DNA of 64,000 nt from positions 2,294,001 to 2,358,000 of the forward strand of contig NZ_CP115175.1 in the NCBI RefSeq assembly GCF_027912415.1. Reading direction: 5' to 3'. The notes beneath the pieces were generated by a model. It saw only the letters and a list, made by a program, of their open reading frames with translations. It was not told the origin of the DNA and made no database searches. Position numbers and translations under genes: made by a program. This DNA is from Homoserinibacter sp. YIM 151385. GTDB taxonomy: Bacteria > Actinomycetota > Actinomycetes > Actinomycetales > Microbacteriaceae. This document shows, in pieces, positions 47,679 to 55,435 of this stretch; the stretch's first letter is position 1; each line of letters opens with the position of its first letter.

Positions 47679-49336
47679 CCGCGCAGCTCGACGGCGACCG
47701 CACCGCGGCGTCGGCGCAGCGGCTCGCCGAGCCGTGGTGGCGGGACGCCGTGATCTATCAGATCTACCCGCGCAGCTTCGCTGACGGCGACGGCGACGGC
47801 ACGGGCGACCTCGCCGGGGTGCGGGGCCGGCTCGGCCACCTCGCCGAGCTGGGCGTGGACGCCATCTGGTTCACGCCCTGGTACGCCTCGCCGTTCGCCG
47901 ACGGCGGCTACGACGTCGCCGACTACCGCGCGATCGACCCCGCCTTCGGCACGCTCGGCGAGGCCGAGCAGCTCATCGCCGAGGCCCGCGAGCTCGGCAT
48001 CCGCACCATCGTCGACGTCGTCCCGAATCACGTCTCGGATCGGCACGCCTGGTTCCAGGCGGCGCTCTCCGCCGGCCCGGGATCGCCGGAGCGCGAGCGC
48101 TTCTGGTTCCGCCCCGGCGGCGGACCCGACGGCGCCGAGCCGCCGACCGACTGGATCTCGAGCTTCGCGGGCGGCACCTGGACGCGCGTCGTCGAGGCCG
48201 ACGGGACGCGCGGCGAGTGGTACCTCCACCTGTTCAGCCCGGAGCAGCCGGACCTCAACTGGGACCACCCGGAGGTGCGCCGCGAGCACGAGGACATCCT
48301 CCGCTTCTGGTTCGACCGGGGTGTCGCCGGCATCCGCATCGACTCGGCGGCGTTCCTCGTGAAGGACCCGGCCCTGCCGCCGCTCACGGCATCCCCGGCA
48401 CCCGGGCAGCACCCGCACATGGACCGCGACGAGCTCCACGACATCTACCGCTCGTGGCGCGAGGTCGCCGACTCCTACGCGGAGCCGCGCGTGCTCGTCG
48501 GCGAGGTCTGGCTCGACGACCCGAAGCGCTTCGCCGCCTACCTGCGCCCCGACGAGATGCACTCCGCGTTCAACTTCGACTTCATGACCCAGCCGTGGGA
48601 TCGGGATGCGATGCGCGGCTCGATCGAGCGGACGCTTCGCGAGCACGCGCCGGTCGGCGCCCCCGCGACCTGGGTGCTCTCCAACCACGACATCACGCGG
48701 CCGGTCACCCGCTACGGGCGTGAGGACTCCGGCTTCGCCTTCGCGCGGAAGCGCTTCGGCACCCCGGTCGACCTGGAGCTCGGCACCCGCCGGGCCCGCG
48801 CAGCCGCCCTCCTCGTCGCCGCCCTCCCCGGCGCGCTCTACATCTACCAGGGCGACGAGCTGGGGCTCCCCGAGGTCGAGCTGCCGGTCGAGGTGCTGCA
48901 GGACCCGATGCACTTCCGCTCCGACGGGGTCGACCCCGGCCGCGACGGATGCCGGGTGCCGCTGCCCTGGTCGGGCGACGCGCCGCCCTACGGCTTCGGT
49001 CCGGGCGAGGCGGCGCGCACCTGGCTGCCGCAGCCCGCCGACTGGGCGCCGCTCACGGTCGCGGCGCAATCCGCCGACCCCGACTCGATGCTCGCCCTCT
49101 ACCGGGCCGCGCTCCGCATCCGGCGGGAGCGCGCGGACCTCCGCGGCGGCGAGCTCCACTGGCTCGAGCTCGGCGACGACGTCATCGCCTTCGTCCGCGG
49201 CGACGGCACCCTCAGCGTCACCAACCTCGGCGCCCGGGCCGTCGACCTGCCGGCGCACCATCGGATCCTGCTCGCGAGCACCCCGCTCGAGGACTCGACC
49301 CTGCCCCCCGACTCCACCGCGTGGCTCGCCCTGTGA
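47675..49336 (+). CDS. GH13 alpha-glucosidase
   Basis: 553 aa with no signal peptide, so cytoplasmic. The (beta/alpha)8 barrel has DVVPNHVSD (region I), GIRIDSAAF with nucleophile D223, VGEVW with acid E277 and SNHDITR with D339. The start AVIYQIYPRSFADGDGDGTGD is typical of oligo-1,6-glucosidase/alpha-glucosidase subfamilies (GH13_23/30-like). The ATG overlaps the GH87 stop (ATGA). It would hydrolyse imported nigero- or malto-oligosaccharides to glucose. Confidence 0.9.
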   Translation: MTAQLDGDRTAASAQRLAEPWWRDAVIYQIYPRSFADGDGDGTGDLAGVRGRLGHLAELGVDAIWFTPWYASPFADGGYDVADYRAIDPAFGTLGEAEQLIAEARELGIRTIVDVVPNHVSDRHAWFQAALSAGPGSPERERFWFRPGGGPDGAEPPTDWISSFAGGTWTRVVEADGTRGEWYLHLFSPEQPDLNWDHPEVRREHEDILRFWFDRGVAGIRIDSAAFLVKDPALPPLTASPAPGQHPHMDRDELHDIYRSWREVADSYAEPRVLVGEVWLDDPKRFAAYLRPDEMHSAFNFDFMTQPWDRDAMRGSIERTLREHAPVGAPATWVLSNHDITRPVTRYGREDSGFAFARKRFGTPVDLELGTRRARAAALLVAALPGALYIYQGDELGLPEVELPVEVLQDPMHFRSDGVDPGRDGCRVPLPWSGDAPPYGFGPGEAARTWLPQPADWAPLTVAAQSADPDSMLALYRAALRIRRERADLRGGELHWLELGDDVIAFVRGDGTLSVTNLGARAVDLPAHHRILLASTPLEDSTLPPDSTAWLAL

Positions 49337-49404
49337 GCGCGCGCATCCAACCCGGTCCGGACCCGGACCGCACCGAGAACCACACAGCACGGAAGGATAG
49401 GACC

Positions 49405-50622
49405 ATGAAGATGCGACGGAGCATCCTGATGCTGGGCGCCATCGGCGCCTCCCTCACACTCGCGGCGTGCGCGGCCGGACCCCAGGAGGGGCCGGCGGGC
49501 GGCGACGAGAAGCTGACCCTCTGGGTCGACCCGAACCGCTTCGTCGAGATGCAGCCGCTCGTCGAGGCGTACCAGGAGGAGTCCGGCGTCGAGGTCGAGC
49601 TCGTCGAGAAGGCGGTCGAGGACATCGGCCCCGACTTCGTCGCGCAGGTCCCGACCGGCGAAGGCCCCGACCTCATCATCTCGGCGCACGACGGCCTCGG
49701 CGAGTGGGTGAAGAACGGCGTCGTGGCGCCGATCGAGTTCGCCGACAAGGCGGAGGAGTTCCTGCCCGCGGCGGCCCAGGCGGTCGCCTACGACGGCCAG
49801 TTCTACGGGGTCCCGCTCGCGCTCGAGAACGTCGCGCTCGTGCGCAATGACGACCTCCTCTCCGACACGAAGGCGACGACCTTCGACGAGCTCATCGAGG
49901 AGGGCCGCTCGGCCGGCACCGAGTTCCCGGTGCTCATCCAGCAGGGCGAGCAGTCGGATCCGTACCACATGTACCCCCTGCAGAGCTCCTTCGGGGCGCA
50001 GGTCTTCGAGCAGAACGCGGACGGCTCGTACACCTCCGAGCTCGCGATGGGCGGCGAGGCGGGCCACGCCTGGGCCGAGTACCTCGCGAAGCTCGGCGAG
50101 GAGGGCGTGCTCGACATCGCCGTGGACGGCGCGGTCGCCGGGCAGGCCTTCGGCGACGGCAAGTCGCCGTACATCATCACCGGACCCTGGGGCATCCCGG
50201 GCATGCAGGAGGCCGGGATCGACTTCACCGTCCTCCCGGTGCCGAGCGCGGGCGGCGAGGCCGCGCAGCCCTTCGTCGGCGTCTCGGCGATCTTCATCTC
50301 GGCGAAGTCCGAGAACCCGGTGCTCGCGAACGACTTCGCGGTCAACTACCTCTCGACCGAGGCGGCGCAGGATCTCCTCTACGAGACGAGCAAGCGCAGC
50401 CCCGCGCTCGTCGCCTCCGCCGACAAGGTCGACGATCCCGTCATCGCCGGGTTCACGGAGGCCGGCGCGGAGGGCGCGCCCATGCCCGCGATCCCCGAGA
50501 TGAGCGCCGTCTGGGGCTTCTGGGGCGCGGCCGAGGCGCAGATCATCGACGGCCAGGTCGACCCGATCGAGGGCTGGGACGCCCTGGTCGACAACATCCA
50601 GGGCGCGATCGACGCCGGCTGA
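49405..50622 (+). CDS. MalE-type ABC transporter substrate-binding lipoprotein
   Basis: 405 aa. Lipoprotein signal MKMRRSILMLGAIGASLTLA with lipobox LAAC. The mature protein is a family 1 solute-binding fold: LTLWVDPNRFVEMQPLVEAY, then GPDLIISAHDGLGEWVKNG, YGVPLALENVALVRND and the ITGPWGIPGMQEAGIDF hinge segment. These match maltose/maltodextrin binding proteins. GGAAGGA precedes the ATG. A perfect 17-bp hairpin starts 5 bp after the stop. In this context its ligand may be alpha-1,3-linked glucose oligomers. Confidence 0.9.
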   Translation: MKMRRSILMLGAIGASLTLAACAAGPQEGPAGGDEKLTLWVDPNRFVEMQPLVEAYQEESGVEVELVEKAVEDIGPDFVAQVPTGEGPDLIISAHDGLGEWVKNGVVAPIEFADKAEEFLPAAAQAVAYDGQFYGVPLALENVALVRNDDLLSDTKATTFDELIEEGRSAGTEFPVLIQQGEQSDPYHMYPLQSSFGAQVFEQNADGSYTSELAMGGEAGHAWAEYLAKLGEEGVLDIAVDGAVAGQAFGDGKSPYIITGPWGIPGMQEAGIDFTVLPVPSAGGEAAQPFVGVSAIFISAKSENPVLANDFAVNYLSTEAAQDLLYETSKRSPALVASADKVDDPVIAGFTEAGAEGAPMPAIPEMSAVWGFWGAAEAQIIDGQVDPIEGWDALVDNIQGAIDAG

Positions 50623-50627
50623 TCGAC

Positions 50628-50665
50628 CCGCTCCCGCCCGCCGGACGACCGGCGGGCGGGAGCGG
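50628..50665 (+). terminator. Perfect hairpin between malE-like and malF-like genes
   Basis: CCGCTCCCGCCCGCCGG pairs perfectly with its complement (17 bp) around ACGA. Transport genes continue downstream on the same strand, so it probably acts as a partial terminator or mRNA 3-prime protector that favours binding-protein synthesis. Confidence 0.7.
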
Positions 50666-50721
50666 CACCACCCGGCACCGCCCGCGCTCCACCCACCCCG
50701 CACCCACCACCGAGGACCCCG

Positions 50722-52290
50722 ATGGCGCTCACCACCTCCACCGCCCCCGCCGTGACCGGCGGACGCCGCGGCCTCGGCGTCGGCTTCCTCGTGAAGCTCG
50801 TCGTCGTCGGCCTCGCGGACGCGCTCGGCCTGTACGGCGTCCTCACCTCGCTCGCGACCGAGCAGTGGGGCATCCTGGTCTTCCTCGTCGCGATCCTCGC
50901 GGTCGTGAACTGGGCCTACTTCTCGCGCCGCGCGGTCGCCGCGAAGTACCTCGTGCCGGGCGTGATCTTCCTTTTCGCGTACCAGATCTTCGCGATCGGC
51001 TACACGGGCTACGTCGCCTTCACGAACTACGGCGACGGCCACAACTCGACGAAGTCGGATGCGATCGAGCAGATCTCGATGCAGAACGAGGTGCGGGTCG
51101 AGGGCTCCGCGTCCTACCCGCTCACGGTCGTCGCGCAGGGCGAGCGGCTCGGCTTCGCGGTCGTCGTCGACGGCGAGGCCCAGCTCGGCGCACCGGACCA
51201 GCCGCTCGCGCCGGCGCCCGACGCGACCGTCGCGGGCGAGCAGGTGGAGGCCGTGCCCGGCTGGGAGACGCTGCGCTTCGTCGACATCGCCTCCCGCCAG
51301 GCGGAGGTGACGGCGCTCCGCGTCGCGCTCTCCGACGACCCCGCCGACGGCTCGCTCCGCACGCAGGACGCCTCGACCGCCTTCGTCGCCGTGCCGGCGC
51401 TGCAGTACGACGCCGAGGCGGACGCCTTCGTCGACACCGCCGACGGCACCGTGTACACGCCGAGCGAGCGCGGCAACTTCGTCTCGGAGGACGGCGAGGC
51501 GCTGAGCCCGGGCTGGCGGGTCGGGGTCGGCTTCGACAACTTCGGCGCGATGGTCGCGGACGCCCGGATGGCGGGGCCCTTCGTCCAGATCTTCCTCTGG
51601 ACCTTCGCCTTCGCGTTCCTCTCGGTCGTCACGACCTTCGCGCTCGGCATCTTCCTCGCGGTGACCTTCAACGATCAGCGGCTGCGCGGTCGGCGGATCT
51701 ACCGCTCGCTCTTCATCCTCCCGTACGCGTTCCCGGGCTTCCTCTCGGCGCTGGTATGGGCGGGCATGCTCAACGATCGCTTCGGGTACATCAACGTCGT
51801 CCTCTTCGGCGGGGCCGACATCCCCTGGCTCACCGACCCGGTGCTCGCGAAGGCGTCGGTCATCCTCGTCAACCTGTGGCTCGGCTTCCCCTACATGTTC
51901 CTCATCTGCACGGGGGCGCTGCAGGCGGTGCCGGCGGACCTCGTGGATGCGGCGCGCATCGACGGCGCGGGCCGCTGGCAGATCTTCCGGAACGTGACGC
52001 TGCCGTTCGTGATGGTGACGGTGACGCCGCTGCTGATCTCCTCCTTCGCGTTCAACTTCAACAACTTCGCGCTCATCTACATGCTCACCGGCGGCGGTCC
52101 GAACTTCGTCGGCACCCCGTACGTCGTCGGCCATACCGACGTCCTCATCTCGATGGTGTACTCGGTGGCCTTCGAGAGCGGGAGCAAGCAGTACGGCGTC
52201 GCGAGCGCCCTCTCGCTGCTCATCTTCGTGATGGTGGGCGTCATCTCGTGGCTCGGCTTCCGCCGCGCCCGCCGACTCGAGGAGATCTGA
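50722..52290 (+). CDS. MalF-type ABC transporter permease
   Basis: 522 aa. Three N-terminal helices (about 15-100) are followed by a large outer loop (about 100-265) as in MalF, then five more helices with the EAA loop DAARIDGAGRWQIFRNVTLP, where the ATPase docks. The loop carries TVYTPSERGNFVSEDGE, resembling MalF P2-loop folds. It is followed after 1 bp by the MalG-type gene. Its length and loop support maltodextrin-like oligosaccharide import rather than monosaccharide uptake. Confidence 0.92.
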   Translation: MALTTSTAPAVTGGRRGLGVGFLVKLVVVGLADALGLYGVLTSLATEQWGILVFLVAILAVVNWAYFSRRAVAAKYLVPGVIFLFAYQIFAIGYTGYVAFTNYGDGHNSTKSDAIEQISMQNEVRVEGSASYPLTVVAQGERLGFAVVVDGEAQLGAPDQPLAPAPDATVAGEQVEAVPGWETLRFVDIASRQAEVTALRVALSDDPADGSLRTQDASTAFVAVPALQYDAEADAFVDTADGTVYTPSERGNFVSEDGEALSPGWRVGVGFDNFGAMVADARMAGPFVQIFLWTFAFAFLSVVTTFALGIFLAVTFNDQRLRGRRIYRSLFILPYAFPGFLSALVWAGMLNDRFGYINVVLFGGADIPWLTDPVLAKASVILVNLWLGFPYMFLICTGALQAVPADLVDAARIDGAGRWQIFRNVTLPFVMVTVTPLLISSFAFNFNNFALIYMLTGGGPNFVGTPYVVGHTDVLISMVYSVAFESGSKQYGVASALSLLIFVMVGVISWLGFRRARRLEEI

Positions 52291-52291
52291 G

Positions 52292-53158
52292 ATGGGGACC
52301 GACACGCGCCTCCGCGGCCTGCGCTGGTGGACCGAGCTCGGCTGGCGCCACGTCGTCGGCGTCGTGACGATCGTCGTCTGCGTGTTCCCGCTGCTCTATG
52401 CGCTCTCCGCCTCCGTCAACCCGGCGGGCACGCTGACCGGCTCGCACGAGCTGTTCCGCGTCCTCTCGGCCGAGAACTACCTCGAGCTCGGCTCCACGCC
52501 TTTCCTGCTCTGGATGCGGAACTCGCTCCTGGTCTCGTCGCTCACCGCCGTCGGCACGGTGCTCATGGGCGCGGCGGCCGCCTACGCCTTCTCGCGCTTC
52601 CGCTTCACGCGCCGGCGGGCGGGGCTCACGACCCTGCTCCTGCTGCAGATGTTCCCGCAGATGCTCGCCTTCGTCGCCATCTTCCTCGTGCTGCTCGCGA
52701 TCACCGAGGTGTACCCGTTCCTCGGGCTCAACTCGCACCTGGGGCTCGTCTGCGTCTACCTCGGCGGCGCGCTCGGCGTCAACACCTTCCTCATGTACGG
52801 CTACTTCAACACCATCCCGCGCGAGCTCGACGAGGCGGCCCGCATCGACGGCGCGACCCACGCGCAGATCTTCTTCCGCATCATCATGCGGCTCGTGGCG
52901 CCCATCCTCACCGTCGTCGGGCTGCTGTCCTTCATCGGCACGTACAGCGACTTCGTGATCGCGCGGGTCGTGCTGCAGCGATCCGAGCAGTTCACCCTCG
53001 CGATCGGCCTCTACAACTGGGGCTCGGACGAGCGGAACGCCCCGTGGGGCGAGTTCGCGGCGGGCGCGGTGCTCGCTGCGATCCCGGTCGTGGTGCTGTT
53101 CCTCTTCCTGCAGCGCTACGTCGTCTCGGGCCTCACGGCGGGGGCGACGAAGGGCTGA
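52292..53158 (+). CDS. MalG-type ABC transporter permease
   Basis: 288 aa with six helices and the EAA loop DEAARIDGATHAQIFFRIIM. The end FLQRYVVSGLTAGATKG is the conserved MalG C-terminus that inserts toward MalE. It completes the membrane part of the importer. No MalK-type ATPase gene follows, so the transporter must borrow one encoded elsewhere, as with MsiK in other actinobacteria. Confidence 0.93.
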   Translation: MGTDTRLRGLRWWTELGWRHVVGVVTIVVCVFPLLYALSASVNPAGTLTGSHELFRVLSAENYLELGSTPFLLWMRNSLLVSSLTAVGTVLMGAAAAYAFSRFRFTRRRAGLTTLLLLQMFPQMLAFVAIFLVLLAITEVYPFLGLNSHLGLVCVYLGGALGVNTFLMYGYFNTIPRELDEAARIDGATHAQIFFRIIMRLVAPILTVVGLLSFIGTYSDFVIARVVLQRSEQFTLAIGLYNWGSDERNAPWGEFAAGAVLAAIPVVVLFLFLQRYVVSGLTAGATKG

Positions 53159-53175
53159 GGCCGCCGGCTCCGCGG

Positions 53176-53208
53176 GGCGCGAGCCGCATCGGATCCTGAT
53201 CTCGCGCC
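53176..53208. terminator. Hairpin between convergent genes
   Basis: GGCGCGAG pairs with CTCGCGCC (8 bp) across 17 nt that hold a further ATC/GAT pairing. It lies between the MalG stop and the GntR stop. The right arm (TCCTGATCTCGCGCC) faintly resembles the closing arm of the long hairpin repeats. Confidence 0.5.
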
Positions 53209-53248
53209 GCCGGGCGATCCGGAGTGGACGGGATCGCCGATCGCGGCG

Positions 53249-53977
53249 TCAGGCGGTCAGCTCGTCGCGCTCCGCGCCCGCGTCGAGCGCGGTCTCGAGG
53301 CCGGTGCGGGCCTGCGCGAGGTGGTCGGTCATGGCGCGCGCGGCGCCGGAGGCGTCGCCCGAGCGGATGGCCTCGAGGATCGTCGAGTGCGCCTCGACGA
53401 TGGTGTCGAGTCCGCCGCCCGCGGCGACCCACCCGCCCCAGACGCGGCGGCGCAGGCGCCAGAGGAGCGGTTCGAGCGCTTCGAGGGTGAGCTCGCAGAG
53501 GTCGTTCGCGGTCGCACGGGCGACCGCGGCATGGAAGGCGACATCGGCGGCGTGCAGCTCCTCGGTGGTGCGGACGGAGCGCAGCTGCTGCATCGCCTCG
53601 TCGAGCGCCTCGAGGTCGGCGTCGGAGCGGTGGCCGGCGGCGAGGCTCGCGTTGCCGACCTCGACGATCTCGCGGAACTCCTGGAGGCGCTCGTCCTCGA
53701 CCTCGGTCCCCGCGGCTCGGAGCTTGAGCAGCCGCGACATGTGCGAGGAGTCGGGGATCGACACCGTCGACTCGCGGCCCTGCTGGCGCTTGAGGAGGCC
53801 GATGGCGGCGAGGCCGGCGATGGCCTCGCGGATGACGGGCACGCTGACGTCGAGCATCTCGGCGAGCTCGGCGGTGGCGGGGAGGGCGTCGCCGTCGCGG
53901 AGCTGCTTGTCCTCGATGAGGTCGATGATCGCCTCGGTGGCCTGCTCTGCGAGCGAATTGCGTCGAAGCGACGGCAT
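53249..53977 (-). CDS. GntR-family transcriptional regulator (FadR subfamily, FCD domain)
   Basis: 242 aa. Winged helix at about 10-75 (ATAELAEMLDVSVPVIREAIAGLAAIG, wing KRQQGRESTV) and FCD domain at about 90-230 with EFREIVEVGNASLA and DVAFHAAVARAT. It is divergent from the enolase-superfamily gene. Its promoter (-35 TGACAA 54029-54024, -10 TAGCGT 54006-54001, minus strand) shares the palindrome GTCATCAATTTGAC with the opposite promoter, so it is probably autoregulated and controls the sugar-acid operon. Such regulators often sense the keto-deoxy acid or its precursor. Confidence 0.9.
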   Translation of the reverse strand: MPSLRRNSLAEQATEAIIDLIEDKQLRDGDALPATAELAEMLDVSVPVIREAIAGLAAIGLLKRQQGRESTVSIPDSSHMSRLLKLRAAGTEVEDERLQEFREIVEVGNASLAAGHRSDADLEALDEAMQQLRSVRTTEELHAADVAFHAAVARATANDLCELTLEALEPLLWRLRRRVWGGWVAAGGGLDTIVEAHSTILEAIRSGDASGAARAMTDHLAQARTGLETALDAGAERDELTA

Positions 53978-54000
53978 GACGTCCCCCTTCCGGTCGATCC

Positions 54001-54062
54001 ACGCTACCAGTCCGGAAATGAACTTGTCATCAATTTGACTACTTCGACACTTCTCTTATAGG
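54001..54062. promoter_or_regulatory. Divergent promoters sharing one GntR-type operator
   Basis: Rightward: -35 TTGACT (54035-54040), -10 TATAGG (54057-54062), 16-bp spacer. Leftward: -35 TGACAA (54029-54024), -10 TAGCGT (54006-54001), 17-bp spacer. The palindrome GTCA-TCAATT-TGAC (54026-54039) overlaps both -35 boxes, so one bound dimer would shut both promoters. Confidence 0.68.
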
Positions 54063-54108
54063 TTAGCCGCGACGCGTCGACCGACGACGCCGACAGGATG
54101 GGACCCGG

Positions 54109-55356
54109 ATGTCCAGGATTCGCTCCGTGAGCACGGCCGTCGTGGCCGCCAACTTCGACTGGACGATCGTCCGCATCGAGAGCGAGAGCGGCGCCGTCGG
54201 CTGGGGGGAGTCCTTCTTCGCCCCCGGGCTCCCCGAGATCATCGACGCGATGGGGCGGCTCATCGTCGGGGACGACGCGGCGGACGTGGAGGTCATCGGC
54301 GCCCGGCTCCGGGCGGCCGCCTCCGGCGCCGGCTCCGTCGGCGGCATCGTCCACAACGCGCTCTCCGGCATCGACGGCGCGCTCTGGGATCTCAACGCCC
54401 GCGAGCTCGGGGTGCCGCTCTGGCGCCTCCTCGGCGGCACCTTCCACAAGTCGGTCCGCGTCTACGCCGACTGCCACGGCGGTGCGGGCCTCATGAGCCT
54501 CGGGCCGATGCTCGACATCCGGCCCGTCCCGTGGGAGGAGCACGACGAGCAGGTCGCGGGCGGCGCGATCGGCAAGAGCCTCTTCGACCTCGGCGCCGAG
54601 ACCGAGCCGATCGACCTCGAGCTCCTCGCGCGCCGCGCCCGCAGCGCGGTCGCGGCCGGCTTCGACGCGCTCAAGTTCGACCTCGACGTGCCCGGCCTCG
54701 TCCCCACCCGCCCGGGCTCGCGCACCATGCCGGTGGGCGCCGAATCCCTCGCCCGCGACATGGCCGACGCCATCGCCGAGGGCGCCGGCCCCGGGGTCGA
54801 GCTCGCCTTCGACCTGCACTGGCGCTACGACATGGCCTCCGCCGCGCGGCTCGCGGGCGCCGTCGACCACCTCCCGATCATGTGGCTCGAGGACCCGCTG
54901 CCGCCCGAGAACGTCGCCGGGCTCATCTCGCTCGCGCAGGCGACCCGCGCCCCGCTCGGCGGCGGCGAGAACCTCATCGGCTTCCGCGCCTTCGAGCCGG
55001 TCATCTCGACCGGCACGCTCGCGGTCGTGACCCCCGACCTCGGCAAGGTCGGCGGCGTCGCCGAGGCGCGCCGCATCGCGGCGGCCGCCGCCGACCGCGG
55101 GCTCTCGATCGCGCCGCACAACATCGCGGGCCCCATCGGCACCGCCTTCGCCGCGCAGGTCTCGGCGACCTGGCCGAACTTCCTCGCGCTCGAGTACCAC
55201 GCGCAGGACGTGCCGTACTTCGCCGAGCTCGTCGACGCGCCGCTCATCGAGCGCGGGCAGATCCGCATGACCGACCGGCCGGGCATCGGCGTCGAGCCCG
55301 TCATGGAGGTCGTCGAGCGCTGGGCGAAGCCCGGCACCCGCGTCTTCGGCGCCTGA
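54109..55356 (+). CDS. Enolase-superfamily acid-sugar dehydratase (mandelate racemase/muconate lactonising enzyme family)
   Basis: 415 aa. Metal ligands D235, E261 and E287 are evenly spaced as in the superfamily. K189 lies in the second-strand position (LKFDLD) and H337 in IAPHNIAGPIG. The N-terminal capping domain spans about 1-125. The K-x-D rather than K-x-K motif with a His on the opposite side argues for an acid-sugar dehydratase (galactonate/arabinonate/fuconate type) rather than a racemase. The aldolase and kinase downstream would use its 2-keto-3-deoxy product. The exact sugar acid is undetermined. Confidence 0.87.
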   Translation: MSRIRSVSTAVVAANFDWTIVRIESESGAVGWGESFFAPGLPEIIDAMGRLIVGDDAADVEVIGARLRAAASGAGSVGGIVHNALSGIDGALWDLNARELGVPLWRLLGGTFHKSVRVYADCHGGAGLMSLGPMLDIRPVPWEEHDEQVAGGAIGKSLFDLGAETEPIDLELLARRARSAVAAGFDALKFDLDVPGLVPTRPGSRTMPVGAESLARDMADAIAEGAGPGVELAFDLHWRYDMASAARLAGAVDHLPIMWLEDPLPPENVAGLISLAQATRAPLGGGENLIGFRAFEPVISTGTLAVVTPDLGKVGGVAEARRIAAAAADRGLSIAPHNIAGPIGTAFAAQVSATWPNFLALEYHAQDVPYFAELVDAPLIERGQIRMTDRPGIGVEPVMEVVERWAKPGTRVFGA

Positions 55357-55435
55357 CCCGCCGAGCCGGCCGGACCCGGGCGGCCCCCGCACCACGACCA
55401 CGTCCCCTCGAAGCAGAGCAGCAGAAGGAGCACGC

